Positions 14,501 through 23,799 are shown, numbered from the stretch's first letter. The stretch is DNA of 64,000 nt from Bretschneidera sinensis (GCA_023935145.1 CM043698.1:83056001-83120000), one strand, 5' to 3'. A program made the numbers and translations. Notes: a model not told the origin generated them from the letters alone.

Positions 14501-17500
14501 CCCTTTACCACTATCTTAAAAGAATAAGGGGCGTCCAAAAACTCCGCAACCTCTTCAATTTCCCAATCTTGAACATTGCAAATAAAAGGCACTCCCAAGA
14601 GAATCCTTGGTTGGTCAAGCAAGAGCTAACCCGAGCTTCTTTATCTCTCACCAAGTTAAAAATACAAAGAAATTTATCCTTTAAAAGGGTATTCCCACAC
14701 CAAGTGTCGAACCAAAGCCTAGTTTTCACTCCATTACCCACCGAAATCTCCATATAATTCCAAAAACTCCTCCCAACCTTTTCTAATATATTTCCACCTC
14801 CTACTCCATAAGGTCCACGAGGCTCCTTGAACATCTAACCATCAAGATCCATCCCAAATTTTGCCTCTACCACTTTCCTCCACAAGTGATCGTTCTCAAC
14901 AATAAACCTCCAAAGCCATTTACCAAGAAGATCCTTATTGAGCAAAGATAAAGATTTAATTCCAAGACCATCTTTTTTCCACAGATTGCTTAACCACATT
15001 CCAATTCAAGTGGTACTTGAATTCCTCCGCTAAATTACCCCAAAAGAATCTTCCTTGGATACTTTGCAATCTCTTGGCCACCGAACTAGGGATTGGAAAA
15101 AAAGACATAAAGTAGATCGGATGGCTAGAAAGAGTGCTTTTGATGAGAGTGAGTCTACCCTTTAGAAAGGTAGTGATTCTTCCACCTGGCCAAACGGTTC
15201 TCAAACTTCTCCACAACCGGATTCCAAATGCTTTTGTCTTTGAAATTAGCCTTGAGAGGAAGACCAAGGTACGTGGTAGGAAGCGAACCCAACTTACACC
15301 CAATAAACTAGCAAGGAGACTCCCATTACCACTTCCACCAAGAGGGATTAAAACATTTTTGCCAAGATTAACCTTAAAACCCAACACCGCCTCGAAACAA
15401 AGGAGGATTCCCCGAAAATGCAAAATTTGAGTGGAATCAACCCCGCAAAAAACAACTATATCGTCGGCAAAAAGAAGGTGGGAAACATTAACGATACCGT
15501 TAACTCCTCCTACTTTGACATCAAACAATAAACCCATTTCAACCCCTTTCATCAGCATCTTGCTAAAAACCTCCATAACCAAAGAGAATAAGAACGGAGA
15601 TAGAGGATCCCCTTACCTTAGCCCTCTAGAAGCTCGAAAGAAACCGGATAGACACCCATTAACCAATATAGAAAAGGAAGTAGAGGACATACACTTAAAA
15701 ATCCACTTGCCCCATCTCTCCCCAAACCCCCATGCGATTTAATAAATAGATGATGAAACTCAAGCAAACATGGTCATACATTTTTTCCATATCAAGTTTG
15801 TAAATAATCCCTCCCCCTCCAATCTTCAATTGAATATCCACCACTTCGTTGGCAATCAAAACCGCATCCAATATTTGACTTCCCTCAATAAAAGCATTTT
15901 GCATAGGACTCACCACTCTTATCAATCTAGAAGTCATCATTTTTGAAATAAGTTTGCAAATGCAACCTAGTAGACTAATGGGTCTGGAATCTCTAATGTT
16001 AGACGTGCTTTCTTCTTAGGAATCAGAGTAACAAAAGTGGTATTTAGACTGCTCACAAACTCCCCCGAAGCATGAAACTCCTCAAAAAATCTAACAACAT
16101 CCCACTTAATGATTAAACTGAATTTTAAAAAATAAATTAAAAAAATAAAACTAAAGAAATTCTTACAAGAACAAGGAGGAAAATGACCGGATGATGAAAG
16201 CCAAGAATATAGCATTTTCATAAGCCTCATCCTTGGAAAAGAAATGGATTCCACTACAAACAACCTGATAGTATGCTCTAGCCGTATAAATTGCACTAGA
16301 AAAGAAGAGATTTTCCTCTAACAATTTCAACATCTCCCCTACCCATTAACCCCTCACTGCTCTTCTGCCCGGAGGTAATTGATAAAATCAAAAACCAAGG
16401 AAGCCATCACCCAATTTATCAAAAAAAGAGATATGACAAAATAAAAAATCTAATGGTCAACCGAATGACTCCAGGTTACAAATGAAAACAACCACTCTGA
16501 AAGCTTAGACACCAGTTTTAACAGTATATAAGATAAAAGGGAAATTGCAAGAAAGAAAGAAGATACATTTTGTGTCAGGTGTTTCAGTGGGATTCATACT
16601 CTACATGGAAGATTATGATATATTTAACATGTTAAATGCAAGATGCAGCAAATCACAGTAACTTCCGTGTGCAGCTATCACCATAAGAAATAATTATTTA
16701 AAAAGAAAAAAAGAGGAATAAACTAAATGAACCCAAGTTTGTTTCAACCTAGAGCCCTAAGGTCTTAGGTTACTCTGTCACATACTAAATTAAATGCAAT
16801 CAGTTGCTATGAAAATCCAAGTTAACTTACATAGTATATATTAAGGTTTCCATAAGCAAGTAGATCCTACTTATGTAGGTATCTATAGTACGACAGAGCA
16901 CGAAAAATAATTTTCAACCATCCAAAAATATCATCTCTGATAGATGAGGATTTTAATCATGAAAGCCACAAGAAAAACACTTATCTTGCATCAGTACATG
17001 CATGCCACTTGTGTATTCATATAACTTTTGACTGATGCAATTGAACATCAAGAAGAATTTTTCTTCATAACAAGAAGCCATACAGTTTCGATCTACTAAT
17101 TTTGGCACCAAAAAATTTGAACACGCCCCTTTAAGAATAGATGATAGAATTTTTTTTATAAGAAAAGCAATATAGAAGTGCACAAAGAGGTGCAACCAGA
17201 TTACAAAAAGATTATCTACAAGAAAGCATTTCTATGAACTCCATAAGATGAATTTCAAATACAAGAAAATTCCCCTCAACCCAGAAAAGAAAAAAAAAAA
17301 AGATTAAGTCAACCGTCCTTAAAAGAGGTGCCATCTCTCTCAACATTCTCAAAAGCTCTCTTGTTTCTTTCCGACCATACCATCAACGTAATAGTAATAG
17401 AAAGAGAGATTGAAGCAATTGTATAATAGAACTTATTTTAAAGGAAAATAATCGATTTTAGTATGTATTCCAAATCAAGAATCCGATCTGTTTTTCTTGT

Positions 17501-17911
17501 AGTTTGTCTAATTCCAAAACAAGTTCGATTTGAAGCTCTGTATAAAACATTTTATATCTAAAATTCTTTCAATCTTTATACTTAATTTCAATTCTTTTAC
17601 ATATTAGCCATCCGTTATCCACATTGTGAGGCAAACAAATTTCAGAAAGGAAAAAAAACGATAAAACAATTTTTTCACCAACTATCTTCAGTGCAGTCAG
17701 AACTTGCATTTAGTCTAGTTTCATTCAAGCGACCAGTCCAAAATTCAACAACATCCCTTAACGAGTATAGTTTCACTTACAAGGCAGTGATCTCCTCGGA
17801 TAGAAGCTCATTATCGTCGTCGGCATGAGACGCGTGATCTTTCAGTGGAGCCCTTCCCTTGCTCTTCCTCCCACTACCCCCTCGCTTCTTCTTCTTTGAA
17901 CTTTGCCCCAT
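1..17911 (-). CDS. GCN2: GCN2 eIF2-alpha kinase, 5' part (13 exons, continues beyond base 1)
   Basis: GCN2 binds uncharged tRNA during amino-acid shortage and phosphorylates eIF2-alpha in the cytosol. Thirteen exons with GT/AG borders join in frame on the minus strand: 17911-17781, 13487-13419, 13323-13264, 13156-13051, 12675-12571, 10937-10515, 4317-4186, 4114-4030, 3912-3836, 3732-3621, 3161-3044, 504-450 and 49-1. The first five encode a lysine-rich start ([12 protein letters not shown]) and an RWD domain, which binds GCN1 in this family. A long acidic/serine linker follows. Exons 10-13 start the kinase, with glycine loop GHGGFGHV and the lysine in YAVKKI. The order and wording match plant GCN2 as I know it. 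The rest of the kinase, the HisRS-like domain and the C-terminus lie outside the window. No coding lesion is seen despite the insertions in introns 1, 5, 6 and 11. Confidence 0.93.
450..504 (-). CDS. GCN2: GCN2 coding exon 12
   Basis: It encodes [18 protein letters not shown], the kinase C-helix with its conserved glutamate and a GCN2-characteristic run. The borders are ACTTAG/GGAG and CAG/GTAAGA. Confidence 0.93.
1037..2676. mobile_element. Foldback-type DNA element with AGGG ends (intron 11 of GCN2)
   Basis: The left end AGGGCAAATTACAGATTAGT and the inverted right end AGGGAAAATTACAGATTTTG match closely and remain alignable inward (GGTTAG...CTTATACTAAC...GTCC). Flanks are AAAAGCA (1030-1036) and AAAAACA (2677-2683), a 7-bp duplication with one change. 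The hairpin MITE at 22540-22958 has similar ends and also a 7-bp duplication. Its middle is occupied by a LINE fragment that inserted later. No transposase was seen. Confidence 0.6.
1436..2618 (-). mobile_element. 5'-truncated LINE (RT C-terminus and zinc-finger end)
   Basis: Minus-strand reading gives the RT thumb-region motif [20 protein letters not shown] at about 2580-2490 and the C-terminal [20 protein letters not shown] near 1610-1680, both typical of plant L1-type LINE ORF2. Frames between are broken. The 3' end near 1436-1460 (GTGCTCTTGATTTATA then AT-rich) resembles the ends of the LINEs at 13.9 and 17.15 kb. It lies inside the AGGG element and in sense orientation to GCN2. Confidence 0.7.
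2740..2995 (-). repeat. Two LTR-end-like fragments
   Basis: On the minus strand a motif occurs twice: a TTTCCCATCAGCTTAAGCT-type block near 2935-2955, then GAGCCAAAGGTCTTGTGTTC, and a second TTTCCCATCAGTTTAAGCT block near 2775-2795. This is the usual end of a copia-like LTR running into a Met-tRNA primer site. A related copy lies on the plus strand at 6946-7060. Coding sequence is absent. Confidence 0.4.
3044..3161 (-). CDS. GCN2: GCN2 coding exon 11 (kinase subdomains I-II)
   Basis: It encodes [20 protein letters not shown] followed by VKKIRLKDK, which holds the nucleotide-binding glycine loop and the ATP-anchoring lysine. The loop reads G-H-G-G-F-G where other plant GCN2 proteins I know have G-Q-G-G-F-G. 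Both invariant glycines are kept. Confidence 0.93.
3621..3732 (-). CDS. GCN2: GCN2 coding exon 10
   Basis: It encodes [16 protein letters not shown] through [13 protein letters not shown]. The segment [11 protein letters not shown] leads directly into kinase subdomain I. The donor is CTTG/GTATTA. Confidence 0.9.
3836..3912 (-). CDS. GCN2: GCN2 coding exon 9
   Basis: It encodes [20 protein letters not shown] and FHQHM. The NKTFEHVF block matches the corresponding plant GCN2 segment. The borders are TTTTCAG/AA and ATG/GTTTGC. Confidence 0.87.
4030..4114 (-). CDS. GCN2: GCN2 coding exon 8
   Basis: It encodes [20 protein letters not shown] and ITSELYNL, conserved upstream of the kinase in plant GCN2. 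The borders are CATTAG/GTT and CCTAG/GTGTAC. Confidence 0.9.
4186..4317 (-). CDS. GCN2: GCN2 coding exon 7
   Basis: Forty-four codons encode an acidic stretch ([15 protein letters not shown]) followed by VEKDLLM, which joins to VHLLRLAC of exon 8. The borders are TTTCTCAG/GAT and ATG/GTAATT. Confidence 0.88.
4990..5094 (+). repeat. 5' LTR of short-LTR copia element
   Basis: The LTR is 105 bp, begins TGTTAAAGTATGAGGG and ends ACTATAACA. TATAAATA at 5036-5043 is its likely promoter. It differs from the 3' LTR at a handful of positions, so the insertion is not recent. Confidence 0.9.
5095..5107 (+). other. Primer binding site (initiator Met tRNA)
   Basis: TGGTATCAGAGCC directly follows the LTR and is complementary to the 3' end of plant initiator-Met tRNA, the usual copia primer. 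Confidence 0.88.
5670..6374 (+). pseudogene. Degenerate copia gag (before hAT insertion)
   Basis: ATG at 5670 begins [20 protein letters not shown], a copia-like gag start, soon broken by stops. Cysteines CTYC...CY at about 6340-6378 mark the zinc knuckle; the hAT-like insertion splits it right after CYQ. The gag continues at 7264 with [11 protein letters not shown]. Confidence 0.65.
6383..7263. mobile_element. hAT-like non-autonomous element in copia gag
   Basis: An 881-bp AT-rich block is flanked by perfect 8-bp copies of GTTATCAG (6375-6382 and 7264-7271). Removing it and one copy rejoins the copia zinc-knuckle reading frame. Its ends CATAATTGTCA and, inverted, CATAGTTATCA match at 9 of 11 positions. 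An 8-bp duplication and short TIRs ending in GTCA are hAT traits. No transposase is visible. It contains an LTR/primer-site-like stretch at 6946-7060. Confidence 0.7.
7840..9215 (+). pseudogene. Degenerate copia pol (integrase, RT C-terminus, RNase H)
   Basis: Fragments in several frames include the integrase segment [13 protein letters not shown] near 8080-8130 and a later [11 protein letters not shown] block near 8365-8400. The sequence then jumps at about 8475 to [20 protein letters not shown], which belongs to the RT C-terminal region. RNase H motifs [11 protein letters not shown] and [11 protein letters not shown] occur at 8918-8985. The jump means roughly the first half of RT was deleted. 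Confidence 0.75.
9301..9405 (+). repeat. 3' LTR of short-LTR copia element
   Basis: This 105-bp copy of 4990-5094 is followed at once by target duplication AAAAC. The purine tract CTTGAGGGTGAG ends just before it. Confidence 0.9.
9411..10514. other. Intron 6 sequence without recognised features
   Basis: No coding or repeat-family signal was recognised. A G-rich run (GGGGGGGTTGGGGTGGGGTG) lies at about 10252-10275. Two copies of a TGTGGGTCCCAGAATCTAC-like segment lie near 10285-10340. Confidence 0.4.
10515..10937 (-). CDS. GCN2: GCN2 coding exon 6 (linker)
   Basis: This is the longest visible exon (141 codons). It contains [13 protein letters not shown] and [10 protein letters not shown], both recognisable in plant GCN2 between RWD and kinase. 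The rest is a charged, serine-rich linker. The donor is AAG/GTGAGT. The next intron is 6.2 kb and holds the copia element. Confidence 0.9.
11196..11394 (-). mobile_element. tRNA-derived SINE in GCN2 intron 5
   Basis: An about 199-bp unit is flanked by perfect 11-bp direct repeats TATTCTCGTTT (11185-11195 and 11395-11405). On the minus strand it carries a B-box-like GGGTTCGATTTTCC about 55 bases from its start, then a GTACCTGAGGGATTAGTC segment and a short A tail (CGTCATAAAAAACG). These are features of plant Au-like SINEs. An A box is less clear. It is in sense orientation to GCN2. Confidence 0.7.
11487..11514. repeat. (AT)14 microsatellite
   Basis: Uninterrupted AT dinucleotide run within intron 5 of GCN2. 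Confidence 0.95.
11515..12570. other. Intron 5 sequence without recognised features
   Basis: Apart from pyrimidine-rich (11820-11900) and purine-rich (12200-12260) runs nothing coding or repetitive was recognised. Confidence 0.35.
12571..12675 (-). CDS. GCN2: GCN2 coding exon 5
   Basis: It encodes [20 protein letters not shown] and continues through EFLSEIVP, the last helix of the RWD domain. The borders are TTTCAG/GCAAG and CCT/GTAAGG. Intron 5 after it contains a SINE. Confidence 0.92.
13051..13156 (-). CDS. GCN2: GCN2 coding exon 4
   Basis: It encodes [19 protein letters not shown] and onward to SLLQDQ. The P-x-Y-P turn is the RWD signature. The borders are TTTGTCAG/G and CAG/GTACGG. Confidence 0.92.
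13264..13323 (-). CDS. GCN2: GCN2 coding exon 3
   Basis: This 60-bp exon encodes [19 protein letters not shown], the RWD-domain segment conserved in plant GCN2. It has borders GAGCAG/G and AG/GTTAGT and keeps frame with exons 2 and 4. Confidence 0.9.
13419..13487 (-). CDS. GCN2: GCN2 coding exon 2
   Basis: Acceptor TTTCTAG is followed by the codons for [17 protein letters not shown], then donor AG/GTATTT. This is the RWD strand region of GCN2. Intron 1 before it (13488-17780) is 4.3 kb and contains two LINE remnants. Confidence 0.9.
13868..16430 (-). mobile_element. LINE (L1-type), RT to zinc finger, 5'-truncated, in GCN2 intron 1
   Basis: Read on the minus strand it gives, in order: [14 protein letters not shown] near 16050-16010; [20 protein letters not shown] near 15905-15840; [11 protein letters not shown]; the RT catalytic box FADD at 15471-15460; [18 protein letters not shown] near 15140-15085; and a C-terminal zinc finger with C-x2-C, H and C at 14308-14255. 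Frames are broken several times. It lacks the endonuclease and ORF1. The 3' end (GTGCACCTTCTTGGTGC then AT-rich) is shared with the fragment at 17.15 kb. It is sense to GCN2. Confidence 0.85.
14956..15582 (-). pseudogene. LINE reverse transcriptase, central part
   Basis: This 208-codon open stretch contains the palm motif [12 protein letters not shown] (FADD at about residues 38-41) and the following GVSW and WPGGRIT blocks of plant L1 RT. It is the best-preserved part of the LINE. Upstream and downstream pieces lie in other frames, so no complete ORF2 remains. Confidence 0.8.
17148..17400 (-). mobile_element. LINE 3'-end fragment
   Basis: On the minus strand [13 protein letters not shown] is followed by a 3' tail with GGTTGCACCTCTTTGTGCAC and an AT-rich end. 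This parallels the tails at 13.9 kb and 1.45 kb, so the same LINE family inserted three times within this gene. Confidence 0.6.
17781..17911 (-). CDS. GCN2: GCN2 coding exon 1
   Basis: The exon encodes [12 protein letters not shown] through to EEITA plus two bases of the next codon, followed by donor GTAAGTG. The basic N-terminus and the EEITAL motif are typical of plant GCN2 and begin the RWD domain. The start at 17911 was chosen because family members begin at MG-SSKKK; an in-frame ATG exists 38 codons upstream. Confidence 0.9.
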
Positions 17912-18025
17912 TCTTTGCACCCACAAACAATCCCAAGAAAGCCCTTTTGCTTTTTCTTCAAAATTCAAATACCCACAAGCCAAATTCACCTTAATACCCC
18001 AACAATCATTTTCGCTCCACTGCAT
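17912..18025 (-). other. In-frame upstream ATG and 38-codon extension of GCN2 exon 1
   Basis: The exon 1 frame stays open upstream of the chosen start to another ATG at 18025. The extension (MQWSENDCWGIKV and on) has no resemblance to GCN2 that I can recognise. Either it is chance openness of the 5' leader, or translation can begin here and give a longer N-terminus. Confidence 0.4.
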
Positions 18026-18113
18026 ACGCGTACTAGCTCACTTCACCTCTCGTACCCAAAAAAAACAGTGCCTTCTTGGTGGGTCAATGAAAAAATAATT
18101 CATAAATCAAAGA

Positions 18114-18120
18114 CTTTATA
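18114..18120 (-). promoter_or_regulatory. Possible TATA box of GCN2
   Basis: TATAAAG on the minus strand lies about 200 bp upstream of the chosen start codon, which suits a plant TATA box. The background is AT-rich, so a chance match is quite possible. Confidence 0.25.
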
Positions 18121-19019
18121 CGGATCTTGATAAACCCCAACAACTCCCTTTTCTCTTTTTTTCAAGTACCAATAAACCCAAGAATCCACCGCAGAATTTC
18201 ACCACCATACCTCTGTTTTTAGCCAAACAAAGCAAGGATAATTAAGTATCATCGGAACAAATATGTAGAGAAATGGATACTACAAGGCTTAAATTGAATT
18301 CTACCTAGTTGTAAAGACTTCTCGAGCATGTAAGATTTTGATTTTTAAGTGATGGGTGAGCTTGACAACGTTACTCCATATGCGATGCAATTGGATTAAG
18401 GACTGCGTGCAGCCATTTGATTGGAAAATTTGGTCAAGTGCAAGCTGGTCGCTGGTCGCCGGTCGCCGGTCGCGCTGAACTTTGGGCTTTTGAACACGAA
18501 GAGAAACTGCGAGACAGATTACTATACGTCCAGATTAGCAAATCATGTGCATGGCCGTATGCAATCTTATTTAACTTTGAAGTTACAAACTATTTTTTTT
18601 CGAAATTGACAAGTCTTAGAATTTCCAATTCCAAAATTTTTAAATTACAAAATTACGACTCTTCGTAAGAATTTACAATTTCGCCCAACAAAATATTAGA
18701 ATTGGGTGACAATTTGACCATATTGTCTTTTATTTTCTCTTTATATTGGTCTTTTGTTACTATTTATTTTGTTTTAGTTTACTAATTTTGTTCTTTGTTT
18801 TATTTTATTTTAATTCTTTTGAATTTGCTTTCTTTAATTGCTATAAAGATGATAAAATTACTTTTTGAGCCAAATCAACATATTAAAAGGATATAATTTG
18901 AAAAATAAATAGTTTTTTGATATAATTTTATATTTCCTACAACAGAGATATTTTGATTTTTTATTGATAAATTAAACCAAAATCAAGTTAAAAACCTAAC
19001 ATACAAATCATTCAAAACA
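18121..19019. other. GCN2 upstream region
   Basis: This is the space between the GCN2 leader and the next LINE. Apart from the heptamer repeat and AT-rich runs (18720-18960) no gene or element was recognised. Confidence 0.4.
18446..18472. repeat. GGTCGCY heptamer repeat
   Basis: Four tandem 7-bp units (GGTCGCT, GGTCGCC, GGTCGCC, GGTCGCG) form a GC-rich island in AT-rich DNA upstream of GCN2. Confidence 0.7.
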
Positions 19020-22000
19020 AAATGTCACACCTCTTCTGCAACCTCCTCCATCCATAATTCGGTGTGTCAAAAGAGGTTGCCATTCTAGCTAAAGTATGAG
19101 TAGGAACATTTGCTCTACGAGGTACATAACAAACAAAGAAAAAGGAAAATAAACAAAGCAACTCTCGAGCTTCATCAATTTAAACTTCCATAGCTCGCTA
19201 AACAAGGATCCTATGATTGCATCACTATAACCATTGTATGTTCTCCAGGATCATTCGGTGGAAACCCGAATCTGAAGCAAATCTAAGACCTTCCACCATA
19301 GCATGAGCCTCTACTATGAAAACCTCCTATAAAATTGGATAGGATGTCGAAAGAGAGTCAAGGACATGCCCTTACTCGTCACAGATGATAGCTCCCACAC
19401 CTATCAAACCTCGAGTCTCAAACAAGGCACCATCAACATTTATTTTGACCATACCCATACCCATACTCGGTGGCTTCTGGACCATGACAAGTGTAAGCAA
19501 GTTCCCCTTCTTCCTCAACTCATTAGAAGCCTTGAACTCAAGAAAATAATCAATAGCATGAAAAAAAATATCTATTATCTCTCGTTGATCCCGTCCATGC
19601 ACGATACTATTCCTATAATTCCACACATGCCAACAAATGATACTAAATAGCGCTTTGGAATCATCTTCAAGATTCGACAACACCATAAAAGTTGTTTCCT
19701 CAAACAATGTCACTTGATGTCAATAGTTCACCATCTCTTATAGCAGGTTAAGGCACCAAACCTCTATGGGCAGGTCATAGAATAGCAAAATATGCAATAG
19801 GGATTCGTGACCACACTCACATAGAGGATAGTTTGCAATATGAACCACCCTCCACCTCCATAAGTTCTCCAAAGTAGGCAGTCCATTATGACAGACACAC
19901 CACACCAAGGTTTTAACCTTCGCTGGCACTGTCATCTTCCAAATTAACCTCCAAACCCCAAGATTAGGAGAGGAGCTACACCCCATCCATTATTGAGATT
20001 TGATACCAACAAATTATAAGCACTTTTTACATTCAAAATACCTTAGGCAAAGTAATACCACTCTAGTTTATCTTCATAAGAACTGGCATCTTGAGAAAGA
20101 TATATGCATCATAACTCAAAAAAATTTCTCACACCACCTCCTCTTTCCACCATCAAAGTTCACTATTAATCAAGTCACTCACCCAATTTAGATCCAAGTA
20201 AGGATTTCTTAGAGTGATAACACAAAAAGTAAACGGTCTCGGAAACCACTTTCCCTATAAAATCCCAACACGTTGTCCATTACCAAATTGCCAGCAGATA
20301 CCAAAATCTAAAACAAGCTTAGACTCCCAATGCTATGCCAAGAGAAAAATGGCGCATGATCCAACCAAGCCTCTAGAAAGGAACTCGAAGTAAAACATTT
20401 TGCTTTATGGACTTGAGAAAATAAAGACAAGTGATTCACTAAAAGCCTCCAACCTTGCTTAGCTAGTAACGCAAGATTGAAACAATTCATGTCTCAAAAA
20501 TCTAACCCTCCATCTTCCTTATTTTTACAAAACTCCTCCCACCACATCCAATGGATCTCTCTCTCTCATCCCCTTTATGACCCCACCAAACCGACATATT
20601 AGTTTGTGGATCTCATCACATAACAAAGCCGAGAGTCGAAAGGGACTCATAGTATACGTTGGGATGTCCTAAACCACCGCTTTCAATAGAAACTCACAAT
20701 CGATCCTGGATAAAATATTTTCCTTCAAACTTTTAATTTTTTTCCAAACTCTCTCTGAAAGTGATTAAAATTTTATTTCTTTGATTACCCAATCATGGAA
20801 GGGAGTCCAAGATATTTCTCACCAAGTTGAGTTTGATGAACACCTAGTAAAGCTTTGATGTTTTCCATCACATCTTCTTCAACATTTTTGCTAAAAAAGA
20901 TGGAGGATTTAGTAATGATAATTTTCTATCAGAATGCAGCCTCATAGTAATTAAGCATATCAGAGGCTTTTATGGTCAAAGCATTGGAAAAAATAAGATT
21001 ATCATCTAGAAAAAATGTGATATACTCGAGGACATCCCTGACAAATCGACACACCATTAATCTTACCCTTAACCTCAGCTCTACGTCAAAAGGTTGAGAA
21101 GCCCTCATCACAAAGCACAAAGAAATAGGAAGATAACATATCACCCTGTCTAAGACCTCTTGTAGGCTTAATTAAACTAGTCTTATTACCATTAAAAAGA
21201 ACTAAATATGTAGCAGTGGTAACATAACTCATAATTAAATTTATTCATTTTTCATTAAAACTCAATTTCTGCATGATCTCAAGAATAAAAGGCCACTCAA
21301 CATAGCCACAAGCATTACTAATATCAAGTTTGAGAGTCATGTGCCAATGTCGACCAATCCGTTTATTTTTTAGATGACTGACAAATTCAAATGCCACATT
21401 ATCATAAATAAACTTATCAGGAATAAACACACTATAATTAATTGAAACAATATTTGAAAGAATGTGCTTCAAGCGATTTGCCAAAACTTTTGAAATAATT
21501 TTATAAACCACATTGCAAAGTTTAATTGGGTGATATTCAAACAAACTCTCGGGATTTTTTATCTTTAGAATTAGAACATGAAGAGTGTGATTTAAGTTTT
21601 CAAGCATGCAACCATTAATAAAAAAACGATTTAACAGTGGAAAAAATATCAAATTTAACAATGTGCCAAAAATATTGGGAAACAATGGCAAGTATATTGT
21701 CTAGTCCAGGAGCCTTTGAAGGATGCATTTGAAAAAAAGCCACAAAAATTTCTTCATCTATGATATCTGTCGTTAACATATCATTCATCTCATCCGTCAT
21801 CGTGCTTTGAACAAAGTCAATCACATGGCTGATTGTTAATTGATCTGAAGTTGAAAAAAGCTCCTCAAAATACTTCAATGCTAGTTTCTCCATCTTATTC
21901 ACTTTTGTAACCCACAAACCCTTCCCATTATTAAGACCTTCAATACAATTTCTCCTTCTACATTGTGAAACCCTAAAATGGAAGGAAAAAAAAAGTGTTT

Positions 22001-22532
22001 GTGTCCCCTTCTTTGAGCCAAACCGCCCTTGATTGTTGTCTCTAAATAATCTATTCTCTTTCAAGTAACTTATTAATTTTCTTCTCTACATTACGAGCTA
22101 CACCCATCAAATATAAATAATTTGGAGACGATTTTAATCTATAAAGCTTAGCTTAGAGCTACCTAAGCTTTGATTGAACATGATTGGAGCTTGTAAGATT
22201 TCAATCTATTAAACGCAAGCCACAACATTGCACCTTGTCATATAAGTTCCCACTACTTGACAACCAAGAGTTAGCTACCACATCTCACACTGTTGGTCTC
22301 AAAGCCACATCGCTTCAAATCTAAATAATTTCTCCTTACGCCACTGAATAAGCCGAGTTAGATGTAACTCAATAGAGGTATGATCCAAATTTTCCAAAAA
22401 AGCACTAGGAACCCACGTTTTCGAAACCATTCTCATTCGTCTTTCATCCACTATAACACAATCCAATCTCTCAACTACAAAAGTCATATATTCTCTTATC
22501 CTTTGTTCCAACATGCTAATTTGTCCAACAAA
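19020..22532 (-). mobile_element. LINE with endonuclease end, RT, zinc finger and RNase H, degenerate
   Basis: On the minus strand the order is: endonuclease C-terminus (VVERLDCVIVDERR... to EKLFRFEAMW, 22470-22300); RT lead-in HPSKAPGLDN near 21725-21695; RT core with CNVVYKIISKVLANRL near 21515-21470 and LKLDISNACGYVEW near 21340-21290; a corrupted catalytic box FLDDNLIF near 21020-20990; a zinc-finger region near 19840-19780; and RNase H with VKINVDGALFETRG near 19450-19400. Many stops and frameshifts are present. The C-terminal RNase H distinguishes it from the LINE at 13.9-16.4 kb. Confidence 0.85.
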
Positions 22533-22539
22533 ATTTCTA

Positions 22540-22958
22540 AGGGTAAATTATATTAACCTACCTGAGGTTAGTCCATGATTACATTTACCTCATCTAATTT
22601 TTAGAATATACACTTACCTACCTGTCGTTAGCTTTTCGTTAGTTAATTGTTCAAAATCCAATCAAGCTTTATGCCAACTCATCAAAATTTATTGAAAACC
22701 TGACTTTATCCTTAATAATTTCAAAATCCACTCAAAGTTTGGATGTTGCTTAGGTAAAAGATTTGACTGAATTTTGAAATTATAAAGGGTAAAGTCGGGT
22801 TTTCAATAAATTTTGATGAGTTTGCATGAGGTTTGACTAGATTTTGAACAATTGACTAACGAAAAGCTAATGACAGGTAGGTAAGTGTATATTCTAAAAA
22901 TTAAGTGAGCTAAGTGTAACCATGAACGAAACTCAAGTAGGTTAATGTAACTTTCCCT
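22540..22958. mobile_element. Hairpin MITE with 7-bp target duplication
   Basis: Two arms of about 200 bp are inverted copies of each other for nearly their whole length (AGGGTAAATTATATTAACCT against AGGGAAAGTTACATTAACCT at the ends), with a short loop near 22733-22760. ATTTCTA occurs directly at both sides (22533-22539 and 22959-22965). The ends resemble those of the element at 1037-2676. No coding capacity. Confidence 0.88.
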
Positions 22959-22965
22959 ATTTCTA

Positions 22966-23799
22966 ATTATCAACGGAATGGAAGAAACAAAATTATCATT
23001 CAATTCCAACCCAATTCAATTTTGTAGAACCAATCGGGTCATAATGTTATGTATTTTTAAGGGATGTTATCTATTTTCCCTTGTATTGAAGTCATTGTAC
23101 CAAATCTTCCCTTGGTTTTAAAATTGATCAATTGAGCGGTATAGGGATGTATCATATTGCCTCTTCGAACCATATTTTTGTCAAAATCTCAAAGGAAATA
23201 TACGTGTGCAATGCTAGTGATTAATCCTTCATATAATTATGATATTATTCCTGCGAATGCTAGTGATTAATCATTCATATAATTAAGATATTATTCCATG
23301 TGCTCATGTTGTTTGGAAGAGAGAATGTATGTTTTTTTGTTGAAATTTGAATGAAGGGGTGATTAGATAGGGCAATTTGATACACTCTTACATCACAGAA
23401 TCGAAAATTGATCGATTTTAAAATTAAAAGGAGATTTGATACAATGACATAATTACATGAGAAACAAATAATATCTATTGTTTACATTATTTAATAAGAA
23501 AACAACATATAGGAGACATAAGTTAAGGTGATTTAAAAACACTTTTTTTTTGTTATAAAATAAAACAATAGTGAAGATTTGTTTGGGTGATTGTAAACAA
23601 AAAAAAAAAAGGTTTTCTATAAAATAAGAATGAAAATAAGTCTAAATTCAATCATAAAATGAAAAAAGAAGAATTTGATTTTAACAATTTCTATAAATTT
23701 TAAAATAAAAATAAAAAACTATTTTCTATGGAATTAAAACGTAAAATTAAGTTCTAAAAATAAAAAAACAAAATAAATAAATGTTTTTCAAAACTAAAC
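22966..23799. other. AT-rich spacer with a local duplication
   Basis: A block AATGCTAGTGATTAATC..TTCATATAATTA..GATATTATTCC occurs twice in a row (about 23210-23248 and 23257-23297). Otherwise it is AT-rich with no gene recognised. Confidence 0.5.
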
